From: Prochlorococcus sp. AG-442-N17
Lineage (GTDB): Bacteria > Cyanobacteriota > Cyanobacteriia > PCC-6307 > Cyanobiaceae
Reading direction: 5' to 3'
Assembly: GCA_003212375.1 (NCBI GenBank)
Contig: QCPY01000006.1
Location: forward strand, 1-64,000
DNA length: 64,000 nucleotides
Shown: positions 54,835-64,000 of the stretch, piece by piece
Layout of the letters: every line of letters begins with the position of its first letter
Numbering within the stretch: position 1 is the stretch's first letter
Made by a program: the position numbers and the translations under genes
Notes under the pieces: model-generated
Told to the model about the DNA's origin: nothing
Databases searched by the model: none
The model's input: the letters and a program-made list of their open reading frames with translations, nothing else

Positions 54835-55842
54835 TTAACCCCAGCGAATGAGGGCTGCACCCCAACTTAACCCAGCACCAAAACCACTGGTGGCAATAAC
54901 ATCATTTTGTTTAATTTTCTTATTTCTTACTGCCTCATCAAGTATTAAAGGAATTGTCGCTGCTGAGGTATTGCCATAGGCACTCAAATTACTGAGAATT
55001 TTCCCTTTCGAAAAATTTAGTCTATCTCCCACAGAATCTAAAATTCTTTGATTAGCTTGATGTAACAAAAGCCAATCAACATCCTCTGATTTATAATTGC
55101 TTTTTTTTAATAAATTATCAATTATTAATGGTATTTCTCTGACTGCAAACTTATATACTTCCTGACCATTCATTGAAATTGAAGAAAAACCACCAGTTGA
55201 ATAATTAATATTTTCAACAATTACATCTCGATTATTTTGAGATAAAAGATTTAAAAAACAACCTCTTTTACCATCTGTTCGCATATCAAATCCAATTAAA
55301 TTATCAAATTCATTCGTAGCTTCAATAGCTATAGCACCAGCTCCATCTCCAAATAGAATACAACTTCTTCTATCATTCCAATCTACATAACTTGAAAGTT
55401 GATCAGATCCTATAACTATTGCCCTTTTATAGCTACCTGTTTTAAGAAATTGAGACGCTGTTATTGCCGCAAACAAAAAACCGCTACATGCAGCTGTTAA
55501 ATCAAAAGCTACGGCATTATTAGCACCTAATTTTTCTTGAATACTAGGAGCAGAACCAAATAAATCATTAGGGGTGGAAGTGGCTAAAATTATTAAATCA
55601 ATTGTATCTATATCCCATTTAGTCATCTTAATTGCTGCTAATGCTGCTTTATAACCCATTTGACTTACATCTTCCTCTGAGCCAGATATCCTTCTCTCCG
55701 ATATACCTGTTCTAGATTTTATCCACTCATCACTTGTATCTACTTTCTTACTAATATCGTGATTAGTCAGAATTTGATTTGGAACATAACTTCCACTTCC
55801 TTTAAATGAAACTCCAATTTGATTTAAATTTATTCCTTTCAA
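54835..55842 (-). CDS. fabH: 3-oxoacyl-ACP synthase III
   Basis: DEWIKSRTGISERR, DLTAACSGFLFA, LLHQANQRI, NTSAATIPL-like. Confidence 0.97.
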   Translation of the reverse strand: MKGINLNQIGVSFKGSGSYVPNQILTNHDISKKVDTSDEWIKSRTGISERRISGSEEDVSQMGYKAALAAIKMTKWDIDTIDLIILATSTPNDLFGSAPSIQEKLGANNAVAFDLTAACSGFLFAAITASQFLKTGSYKRAIVIGSDQLSSYVDWNDRRSCILFGDGAGAIAIEATNEFDNLIGFDMRTDGKRGCFLNLLSQNNRDVIVENINYSTGGFSSISMNGQEVYKFAVREIPLIIDNLLKKSNYKSEDVDWLLLHQANQRILDSVGDRLNFSKGKILSNLSAYGNTSAATIPLILDEAVRNKKIKQNDVIATSGFGAGLSWGAALIRWG

Positions 55843-55895
55843 AAGTGTTATCTAATTACTTATATAAGTCAAACATAAATCTGTCAAAATATGTT

Positions 55896-57308
55896 TTAAG
55901 TTTTTAAAACTTGAAGCTTTTGAAGCTGATTTAAATTTTCCATAACATCATGATTTACAGCAGAGTGAGCTAAACGAAGAGCACTCACAACAGATAAAGA
56001 CTTACTACTACCATGGCCAATTACGCAAATACCATTTACCCCAAGCAATAATGCTCCTCCATGTTCAGCATGATCAAGCCTTTTCTTAATCCTTAGCAAA
56101 TTACTTTTTAAAAAAGCAGAACCAACTTTACCTCTTCTTCCTCTGGGTAGTTCGGATCGTAAAATATCTAATAAAACTCCTCCAACGGACTCAAGAAATT
56201 TAAGTAGTATATTTCCTGTAAAACCGTCACAAACAACGACATCAAAATTTCCAGACAAAACGTCTCTTCCTTCACAATTTCCACCAAAATCAAAACTTTT
56301 TTCATTGGATAACAATTCAAATGTTTTCAAAGACAAGTCGTTACCTTTACATTCTTCTTCCCCAATATTTAATAAACCAATTCGTGGCTTTTCTATTTGT
56401 AAAACATCCTTGGCATAAACATTACCAAGAAGAGCAAATTGATGAAGATATGAGGGTTTACAATCTGTATTTGCTCCGACATCTAAAACTAATACAGGTC
56501 GAGTTTGATCTCTAGTTGGAAATAATGCTCCTATTGCAGGGCGTTCAATACCTTTCAATCTACCTATCCTAAAAATTGCTGAAGCCATCAGAGCCCCTGA
56601 ATTACCAGCCGAGTAAACAGCTTTTGCTTTATTAGTTTTAACTAGATCCATAGCAATATTTATACTTGCATCTTTTTTCTTTCTTACTGCTGTTGCTTCC
56701 TCATTCATCCCTATGGGATCTCCACTATCTATTAATTCAAAACGATTATTATCAATTTCTTTTTCTAATAAATCTATTAGACCAACTTTTTCAGCTTCAT
56801 CTCTAACTTTTTCAATTTTTCCTACAAACTTTATATTTATTGGAAATCTAGAAATTGCATCTAGGCATCCCTCCAATATAGGTACTGGTGCATAATCTCC
56901 TCCCATACCGTCAACTGCGATCCAAATTCTCTCAGAATTAAATACTTCTTCTTTATTTGAATAATTTTCATTATTTTGTAACCTTTTTAGTGGATCAAAA
57001 ACTAATGGCTGCAAAGTATTTTTTGCAATTGAACTAGCATTTGAAACTACACTACTAGCAGTATTAACAACTGATTCAGCACTAGATACTACATTTCCAG
57101 CTACATTACCAGCTACATTACTTGCGGTACTTACAACTGAGCCAGCACTAGATACTACATTTCCAGCTACATTGCCTGCAACATTACTTGCAGTGGTTGC
57201 AGAATTAGCCGCAGTATCAACTATTGAAGTTACAGCAGAATTTCTTTTATACCAAATAACTAATCTTCTTATAGCTCTAGACTTTTTATGAGAAGAATAT
57301 TTTTCCAT
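55896..57308 (-). CDS. plsX: Phosphate acyltransferase PlsX with long repeat-containing N-terminal extension
   Basis: IAVDGMGGDYAPVPILEGC, SAGNSGALMASA, VLDVGANTDCKP, VCDGFTGNILLK; residues 1-126 precede the canonical PlsX start. Confidence 0.95.
   Translation of the reverse strand: MEKYSSHKKSRAIRRLVIWYKRNSAVTSIVDTAANSATTASNVAGNVAGNVVSSAGSVVSTASNVAGNVAGNVVSSAESVVNTASSVVSNASSIAKNTLQPLVFDPLKRLQNNENYSNKEEVFNSERIWIAVDGMGGDYAPVPILEGCLDAISRFPINIKFVGKIEKVRDEAEKVGLIDLLEKEIDNNRFELIDSGDPIGMNEEATAVRKKKDASINIAMDLVKTNKAKAVYSAGNSGALMASAIFRIGRLKGIERPAIGALFPTRDQTRPVLVLDVGANTDCKPSYLHQFALLGNVYAKDVLQIEKPRIGLLNIGEEECKGNDLSLKTFELLSNEKSFDFGGNCEGRDVLSGNFDVVVCDGFTGNILLKFLESVGGVLLDILRSELPRGRRGKVGSAFLKSNLLRIKKRLDHAEHGGALLLGVNGICVIGHGSSKSLSVVSALRLAHSAVNHDVMENLNQLQKLQVLKT
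57033..57191 (-). repeat. In-frame 66-bp (22-aa) tandem repeat within plsX 5' region
   Basis: ASNVAGNVAGNVVSSAGSVVST / ASNVAGNVAGNVVSSAESVVNT then degenerate ASSVVSNASS; DNA copies begin at 57069 and 57135, period 66 bp. Confidence 0.9.
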
Positions 57309-58055
57309 CTACTTACCATCAAATGGAGATATATCGACTATTCTCTGAAACAAATATCCTGTACCTCTTGCAGTAAGAATTAATTCAGGATTTGCAGGAT
57401 CCGCTTCCAATTTTGATCTTAATCTCGATATATGAACATCAACTACTCTAGTATCTACATGCCTTTCAGGAGTGTAGCCCCAAACCTCTTTTAAAATCTC
57501 ACCTCTACTAAATGGTTCTCCTGATCGACTGACTAAAAGTTCTAGAAGACTAAATTCCATTCCTGTTAATCTTATCCTTTCATCACTTTTAAAAACTTGT
57601 CTTCTATTTGTATCAATTTTAATGTCAGTTACTAAAATTAAACCCGAATTAGGCATGCCAGGAAGTTGTTCTTTATCTATTCGTCTTAAAACACACCTAA
57701 TTCTAGCTTCTAATTCTTTTGGACTAAATGGTTTAACAACATAATCATCAGCACCTAATTCTAAGCCTGTAATTCTATCTGCTACATCTCCCAATGCAGT
57801 CAACATAACAATAGGTACATCAGAATCTTTTCTTAATTCTTGACAGACTCCATACCCATCTAATTTAGGCATCATTACATCAAGTACAACCAAATCAGGA
57901 TCATAATCTTTGAATAACTTTAATGCTTCTTTACCATCACAAGCAGTTACCACTTTGTAACCAATCATTGAGAGACGGGTTTCGAGTATTCTTCTAATGC
58001 TTGCCTCATCATCAGCGACCAGGATTGTTTCTTTTGTTTGACTAGATACAGCCAT
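57309..58055 (-). CDS. rpaB: OmpR-family response regulator RpaB
   Basis: ILVADDEASIRRILETRLSMIGY, winged-helix domain WGYTPERHVDTRVVDVHISRLRSKLE. Confidence 0.93.
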   Translation of the reverse strand: MAVSSQTKETILVADDEASIRRILETRLSMIGYKVVTACDGKEALKLFKDYDPDLVVLDVMMPKLDGYGVCQELRKDSDVPIVMLTALGDVADRITGLELGADDYVVKPFSPKELEARIRCVLRRIDKEQLPGMPNSGLILVTDIKIDTNRRQVFKSDERIRLTGMEFSLLELLVSRSGEPFSRGEILKEVWGYTPERHVDTRVVDVHISRLRSKLEADPANPELILTARGTGYLFQRIVDISPFDGK

Positions 58056-58161
58056 TTGTTTCTATTAGCTAATCAGTAAGAGAATTTATCATTTACCCAA
58101 TCTAACTTGTAGAGGGGCAATATCCCAAATATGTCGGTTCCTCAATCTAATCTAAAATTAA

Positions 58162-59514
58162 ATGCCTAGTAAATTTACGACTTTTATTTGTCAAAATTGT
58201 GGAGCTGAAACTTCTCAATACTTTGGTAGATGCGTCAATTGTAATGAATGGAATACAATCGTTGAGGAAAAGAAAAACTCGAGACCTAAAACAAAAAATG
58301 TTACCGAAAGTAAAAGCTCTAAGCTTTTACGTGAAATTGAAATTAATACCATTACAAGATTTACAAGTGGTTTTAAAGAGTTTGATAGAGTTCTCGGAGG
58401 AGGAATAGTACCTGGCTCTATAGTTTTGCTTGGGGGAGAACCAGGCATCGGTAAAAGTACAATTGTTCTCCAATCTGCAGGAAAAATATCCCTCAATGAA
58501 AAAGTTTTATACATCACTGCCGAAGAATCTTTAGAACAAGTAAAAATCAGATGGGAACGATTAAACCAAAACAGCCTCGATTTAAAAATTTTTGCTGAGA
58601 CCAATTTATCCTTAATTATCGAAGAGATAAAAAAAATAAAACCTAGTTTTGCCATTATAGATAGTATTCAAGCGATTAATAATGATGAAATGGAAAGTTC
58701 CCCAGGATCTGTTTCCCAGGTTAGGGCTTGTTCATCTGAACTTCAGAACCTTGCTAAGGAAAATAATATCGCGCTTCTGATAATAGGCCATGTTACGAAA
58801 GATGGAGCTCTAGCAGGTCCAAAAACTTTAGAACATTTAGTAGATGTTGTTCTTAACTTTGAGGGTGATAATATAGCATCTCATAGATTACTAAGAGGTG
58901 TAAAAAATAGGTTTGGATCAACTTTTGAAATTGGAATTTTCGAAATGCTAGAAAATGGCTTACAAGAAATTCGCAACCCTAGTTCAATCTTCACTAATAA
59001 GGAAAATATATCTGGTGTCACAACTACAATAACTAATGAGGGGTCAAGACCATTTGCAGTAGATATTCAAGCATTGGTAAATAAAACTTTCTACAATAAC
59101 CCTAGACGTACTACAACAGGAATCAATATCAATAGATTGCACCAGATATTGGCAGTCATAGAAAAACATGTTGGGATTAAATTATCAGAATATGATTGTT
59201 ACATAGCGACAGGTGGGGGTTTTGAAATAAATGATCCATCTTCAGATTTAGGAGTTGCGATCTCAATCTTATCTAGCTTAAAAAATATCCCACCCTTAAA
59301 AAATTGTTCATTTATTGGAGAATTAGGTTTAAGTGGTCAGGTAAGACAAGCAAGTAATCTTCGAGCCAAAATTGATGAGGCTATTAGGTTAGGTATCCAG
59401 AATGTTGTGATACCAAAAACTACTTTTGAAATTAAAGATAGTTTTCAAGACCTAATAAAGATTAAAGAAATTTCTAAAATTAATGAAGCTATTAATTATG
59501 CTTTAAAAGAATAA
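58162..59514 (+). CDS. radA: DNA repair protein RadA
   Basis: CQNCGAETSQYFGRCVNCNEWNT zinc finger, LGGEPGIGKST, KNRFGSTFEIGIFEM. Confidence 0.97.
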   Translation: MPSKFTTFICQNCGAETSQYFGRCVNCNEWNTIVEEKKNSRPKTKNVTESKSSKLLREIEINTITRFTSGFKEFDRVLGGGIVPGSIVLLGGEPGIGKSTIVLQSAGKISLNEKVLYITAEESLEQVKIRWERLNQNSLDLKIFAETNLSLIIEEIKKIKPSFAIIDSIQAINNDEMESSPGSVSQVRACSSELQNLAKENNIALLIIGHVTKDGALAGPKTLEHLVDVVLNFEGDNIASHRLLRGVKNRFGSTFEIGIFEMLENGLQEIRNPSSIFTNKENISGVTTTITNEGSRPFAVDIQALVNKTFYNNPRRTTTGININRLHQILAVIEKHVGIKLSEYDCYIATGGGFEINDPSSDLGVAISILSSLKNIPPLKNCSFIGELGLSGQVRQASNLRAKIDEAIRLGIQNVVIPKTTFEIKDSFQDLIKIKEISKINEAINYALKE

Positions 59515-59526
59515 ATCAAGAATAAT

Positions 59527-60048
59527 CTACAGATAAATATCAATCGAACTCCTTCCAGAAGTTTTTAACCAGTTTTCAATATCTAAGTATCCACCAGGAT
59601 AAAGTCTTACAGCCTTAGACCATACTTCTGCAGCTTTATCGAACCAAATATCTCTTTGATCTAAGTCACCATTCTGTTCAGCATATCTTCCCCTTTTTTC
59701 ATAAATTAAACCTATATTTTTTAAACAAGATGGCTGTTTGGGATTCTCAACTAATGCTTTTTGATAAGTTTCTATAGATAGATCTTCCTCTCCATTACTC
59801 ATATATATTATTGCCATATTTTTTAATGTTTCTCCTCTATCAATTTTATTTTCTTCTAATAATAGACTTTCTTTATAGTAATCTAGAGCTTCCGAATAAT
59901 CACCATTATTTTGTGCGGCTAATCCATCTCGATAGTATATGTACGCTTTTTTTTCTTTATCAGCAATTGGCATTATTTTAACGATAGATTCAGCTATTAC
60001 AGTAAAAGCTTTATCAATAAAGTTGTCTCTGTTTTGATTACTAGGCAC
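59527..60048 (-). CDS. ycf3: Photosystem I assembly protein Ycf3 (TPR)
   Basis: [55 protein letters not shown]. Confidence 0.97.
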   Translation of the reverse strand: MPSNQNRDNFIDKAFTVIAESIVKIMPIADKEKKAYIYYRDGLAAQNNGDYSEALDYYKESLLLEENKIDRGETLKNMAIIYMSNGEEDLSIETYQKALVENPKQPSCLKNIGLIYEKRGRYAEQNGDLDQRDIWFDKAAEVWSKAVRLYPGGYLDIENWLKTSGRSSIDIYL

Positions 60049-60169
60049 TTTTGTAAGTTTAATAGATTAAATTAGTCAATTAATTTTCAACTATTTAAAA
60101 ATTCTATAACATTTTTTATTATAATTTAAAAATAAATCAAAGCATTAAATTGCCCTCATTGCAAAAAAT

Positions 60170-62467
60170 ATGAATAGCATTCAATTAAATATAACTGGAA
60201 TGAAATGTGGAGGATGTGTTAACACTGTAGAAAATATATTAAAAAATTCTGATGGCGTCGAAAATGTCTCTGTAAACTTACTTACTGAAAGTGCCTATTT
60301 TGAAATTAACGCAAAAGTTCCAAATATTGATCAGGTTCTTGAAAAGCTCAAACAAAGCGGTTTTCCTGCAAAAATTTACATAAATGACTTTTCAAAAAAA
60401 GTAAATAAAGTTCAATTAGAAAAAAAAAAGAAATGGATTAATCAATGGAAACAACTTAATTTTGCACTTTTTCTATTGTTGTTTTCAGGTTTAGGTCACT
60501 TAGCATCGGGAGGTTATTTAAATTTTCCAATATTAGGGAATTTATTCTTTCATGCTGTATTAGCCACAATAGCTTTATTCTTTCCTGGAAGAAAAATTCT
60601 ACTCAAAGGATTCAAATCATTTCTAGATAATCGACCAGATATGGATTCTTTAGTAGCTCTGGGAGTCACAAGTGCGTATATAACGAGTATTTTATCATTA
60701 TTATTTCCTTCTACCGGTTTTCCTTGTTTTTTTAATGAACCGGTAATGTTATTAGGATTTATACTAATTGGTCGTTTTTTAGAAGAAAGAGCAAAGTATC
60801 AAACTGGTGCTTCAATAGGAGAATTGTTAGATCTCCAACCAGAAAAAGCAAACATTTATGTAGAAAAAAATAAAGTTAAATCAGTTAGAGTAAATTCTTT
60901 AAAAATTGGAGATGAAATTCAATTATTAGCCGGAGATAGGGTGCCTGCTGACTGCATTGTTATTGAGGGAAATTCATCTATAGATGTTTCTCACATTACA
61001 GGTGAATCTAAACCTATTAATGTCTGTTCAGGTGCACATTTGCTTAATGGCTCTCTAAATTTAAATTCCACATTAAAACTAAAAATAAACAAAGTAGGAG
61101 AAGAAACCTCTCTCGCAAAACTAGTAAATCTTATTGAATCTGTTCAAGCTAACAAACCACCTATTCAGAGAATTGCTGATCAAATTGCAGGAAAGTTTAC
61201 ATATTTTGTACTATTAATGGCAACTTCAACCTTCTTTTTTTGGTGGAAAGGAGCAAAACAAATTTGGCCGGATTTATTAATTCATGATCATCATGGATTG
61301 ATAAGCTCTTCTAACCATACTTTACATAATTCATTAGGTAGTAATGCTGAAAATTTTTTAAGTTTAGCCATTCAACTATCTATTGCCGTTTTAGTAATAG
61401 CCTGTCCTTGTGCTTTAGGTCTTGCAACTCCAACTGTCATAACTGTTGCTTCTGGAAAAGCTGCAAAAAGAGGCGTTCTCTTTAAAGGAGGAGATAAAAT
61501 AGAAATGGCATCAAAAATTAATAATATTATTTTTGATAAAACAGGAACTTTGACGAAAGGAGAGCCTTTCATCATTGACTACTTAAACAATGATGATAAT
61601 TTATTTTTATTAAAAATTTCTGCAAGTTTAGAAAGTCAAAGCCGTCATCCCATAGCAAGTGCATTAGTCAAAGAAGCCAAAAAAGAAAATCTAAATTTAA
61701 TACCAATTAAAAGCATACATACTGAATCTGGTAGAGGTATTTCCGGAGAGCTAGAGTCAATTGATGGAGTAATCAATATTGGAAGCATTGATTGGCTGGA
61801 AACCAAAGGGGTAATCATTGATAGTACAGCAAAAAAAACACTAGAAACTGAAGAAAACAAATCCCATTCTGTTATTGGAGTAAGCAAAAATAATGTTTTA
61901 CTGGGATTTATTTTATTAGGCGATGTATTAAGAGAAGATTCAATTAGTTCAGTTCATAAATTGAGAAAAGAAAATTATAAAATTAATATTTTAAGTGGGG
62001 ATAGAAAGGAAACTGTAATTGAATTAGCCCAAAAATTAGGTAGTAGTGAAACTGAAATCAAATGGGATCTTCTACCAGAAATGAAATTAAAAATTATTGA
62101 AAGTTTAAAGAAAAACGATAAAGTTGCAATGATTGGGGATGGGATAAATGATGCTCCTTCTTTAGCAGCTGCAAATTTAGGAATAGCAGTTGGTTCCGGT
62201 ACTCAAATTGCTAAAGCAAATGCAGATGTTGTTTTAATGGGGGATAAACTAAGTGGATTACCTTATGCGCTTAGTCTTGCAAAAAAAACAATAAGAAAAA
62301 TTAAACAGAATATCTTTTGGGCTTTTGGCTATAACTTGATTGCAATTCCAATAGCAGCGGGTCTTCTATTTCCTAAATATGGCATTCTTCTTACCCCATC
62401 AATAGCCGCATTATTAATGGCAACCAGTTCTATAACAGTTGTAATAAATGCTTTATCCTTAGATTAA
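60170..62467 (+). CDS. Cu(+)-type P1B ATPase (CopA/CtaA/PacS family)
   Basis: N-terminal HMA GMKCGGCVN, AVLVIACPCALGLATPT (CPC), DKTGTLTKGEP, MIGDGINDAPSL. Confidence 0.94.
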   Translation: MNSIQLNITGMKCGGCVNTVENILKNSDGVENVSVNLLTESAYFEINAKVPNIDQVLEKLKQSGFPAKIYINDFSKKVNKVQLEKKKKWINQWKQLNFALFLLLFSGLGHLASGGYLNFPILGNLFFHAVLATIALFFPGRKILLKGFKSFLDNRPDMDSLVALGVTSAYITSILSLLFPSTGFPCFFNEPVMLLGFILIGRFLEERAKYQTGASIGELLDLQPEKANIYVEKNKVKSVRVNSLKIGDEIQLLAGDRVPADCIVIEGNSSIDVSHITGESKPINVCSGAHLLNGSLNLNSTLKLKINKVGEETSLAKLVNLIESVQANKPPIQRIADQIAGKFTYFVLLMATSTFFFWWKGAKQIWPDLLIHDHHGLISSSNHTLHNSLGSNAENFLSLAIQLSIAVLVIACPCALGLATPTVITVASGKAAKRGVLFKGGDKIEMASKINNIIFDKTGTLTKGEPFIIDYLNNDDNLFLLKISASLESQSRHPIASALVKEAKKENLNLIPIKSIHTESGRGISGELESIDGVINIGSIDWLETKGVIIDSTAKKTLETEENKSHSVIGVSKNNVLLGFILLGDVLREDSISSVHKLRKENYKINILSGDRKETVIELAQKLGSSETEIKWDLLPEMKLKIIESLKKNDKVAMIGDGINDAPSLAAANLGIAVGSGTQIAKANADVVLMGDKLSGLPYALSLAKKTIRKIKQNIFWAFGYNLIAIPIAAGLLFPKYGILLTPSIAALLMATSSITVVINALSLD

Positions 62468-63097
62468 ATGAAAGGTAAATTTATTGTTATCGAAGGAATA
62501 GACGGTTGCGGAAAAACTACTCAAATTGATGAAATTTCAAAATGGCTGCCTACTAGTGGTCTTATGGGAGGGGATTCAAAATTAATAAAAACTAGAGAGC
62601 CAGGAGGAAGTTTATTAGGTAAAAAACTTAGAAATTTAATACTTGATAATAATAAAAATAATAAACCTTCTTCTCTTGCGGAATTATTACTTTATTCTGC
62701 TGATAGAGCAGAACACGTTTCTAAAATAATTTCTCCTGCCTTAGAAAAAGAAGACTGGGTAATTAGCGATAGATATGCAGACTCTACACTTGCTTATCAG
62801 GGCTATGGCAGAAATATAAATCTTGAAATAATAAGAAGTTTAGAATCAATAGTTTGCCAAGGAGAACAACCAGACCTTACGATTTTTTTGGAAATTTCAG
62901 CAGAAGAAAGTATTTTACGAAGAAAAAATTTTATTCCTGACAGAATAGAATCTGAAGGTATAAATTTTTTAAAAAAAGTTAATGAAGGTTTTAAATTGAT
63001 TGCTAAAGAAAAAAACTGGAAAGTAATATCTGCGACACAAAATGTTAATGCTATTACTAATGAAATTAAAGAAACTTTATTAAAAAATTTTTCATAA
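62468..63097 (+). CDS. tmk: Thymidylate kinase
   Basis: [37 protein letters not shown]. Confidence 0.97.
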   Translation: MKGKFIVIEGIDGCGKTTQIDEISKWLPTSGLMGGDSKLIKTREPGGSLLGKKLRNLILDNNKNNKPSSLAELLLYSADRAEHVSKIISPALEKEDWVISDRYADSTLAYQGYGRNINLEIIRSLESIVCQGEQPDLTIFLEISAEESILRRKNFIPDRIESEGINFLKKVNEGFKLIAKEKNWKVISATQNVNAITNEIKETLLKNFS

Positions 63098-63104
63098 ATA
63101 AAGA

Positions 63105-64000
63105 ATGATTGATCTTAAAAATGATAATCTTATAATTAATAAAGAAGTAAATGAAAATTTAGAAAATATACTGAAAAAAAAAGTATTTTCTAACGGTTAT
63201 ATTTTCTATGGTCCAGAAGGTATTGGGAAAAAACAAACAGCTATAAAATTTATTAAAGAAATTTTTAATCAATATTACCCTAATTCAAATATTGAAGAAA
63301 AAATAGTAGATAATAACCATCCAGATTTTTTATTAGTAGAGCCTACATATTTTTTAAAGGGAAATCTTATAAATCGATCAGAAACTGTATCTTCAACAAA
63401 TAAAAAAGAAACAATAAGAATAGAGCAAATACGAAAAATGAAGTCTTTTCTATCTCATAAATCTATTGAATCAGGAATAAAAGTTGTATTAATAGTTGAG
63501 GCAGATCTTTTAAATGAAGCAGCTTCCAATTGTCTTTTAAAAACTCTTGAAGAACCTACAAATGCTCTTTTTATTCTTTTAACATCTAAATTAAGCTCAC
63601 TTTTGGATACAATTACATCCAGGTGTCAACTAATAAGATTTAAATCTTTATCAAAGAAACAACTGGAAATTTTTGTACGCAATAATTCAGATTCATCAAT
63701 ATTAAATTTTGGAGATGGACTCATTATGAAAGATTTAATTAATGCTGCTGATGGTTCTCCAGGAAAAATACTAAATAATATAAAAATGTGGAATCAATTA
63801 TCTGATGAGATTAAAGATAAGTTGGATTCTCCATTGAGTGATAATTTAGAGATACTAAAAATTTCAAAAATAATTACAGAAGAACTGGGAGTTGATCAAC
63901 AGGTTTTTCTAATAAATTTTATACAAAAGAAATGGTGGAGAAAAACTAAAAATAGAAATATGATTAATATATTGGAAGATTTGAAAATTAATATTAAAAG
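63105..64000 (+). CDS. holB: DNA polymerase III delta' subunit, truncated at the window end
   Basis: YIFYGPEGIGKKQTA, LLKTLEEPTNALFILLTSKLSSLLDTITSRCQ; follows tmk; open to base 64000. Confidence 0.88.
   Translation, partial: MIDLKNDNLIINKEVNENLENILKKKVFSNGYIFYGPEGIGKKQTAIKFIKEIFNQYYPNSNIEEKIVDNNHPDFLLVEPTYFLKGNLINRSETVSSTNKKETIRIEQIRKMKSFLSHKSIESGIKVVLIVEADLLNEAASNCLLKTLEEPTNALFILLTSKLSSLLDTITSRCQLIRFKSLSKKQLEIFVRNNSDSSILNFGDGLIMKDLINAADGSPGKILNNIKMWNQLSDEIKDKLDSPLSDNLEILKISKIITEELGVDQQVFLINFIQKKWWRKTKNRNMINILEDLKINIK

Overview
This is a 64-kb, AT-rich, densely packed core-genome segment of a high-light-type Prochlorococcus (assigned from protein resemblance and gene content). It holds about 67 protein-coding genes. 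No rRNA, tRNA, CRISPR array, transposase, phage module or obvious genomic island was seen.

Recognisable blocks: pgk; rbgA-rluD; a fused two-domain ABC ATPase; spoT; mnmE-nadC-argS-hisC; a prfB/DUF3285/ybeY/dgkA/trpG/MBL run; grxC-gshB; phylloquinone genes menF/menA/menC/menE plus a DHNA-CoA thioesterase; ndhH; rsmH; a cysteine desulfurase; chlM; purE; cysC; trpB; gltA; ndhA-I-G-E; nadK-CYTH; metF; scpA; ndhD; ndhF; NnrU/Z-ISO-like; a RbcR-type LysR regulator; ndhM; crtP-crtB; cca; ycf34; tsaB; plsC-fabD-fabH-plsX-rpaB; radA; ycf3; a Cu-type P-ATPase; tmk; and the 5' part of holB.

Most interesting sequence-level observations: (i) prfB is split by a canonical CTTTGAC +1 programmed frameshift that the ORF track misses; (ii) PlsX has a ~126-aa N-terminal extension carrying a near-perfect 22-aa (66-bp) tandem repeat; (iii) scpA coding similarity extends upstream of any ATG/GTG/TTG start, suggesting an ATT start; (iv) inverted repeats sit exactly on several convergent gene junctions (trpB/rhodanese, response regulator/chlM, purE/cysC), as if bidirectional terminators are embedded in coding ends; (v) a 7-bp perfect palindrome containing TTA-N7-TAA lies just upstream of the LysR gene. 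I found no convincing undescribed multi-gene system.
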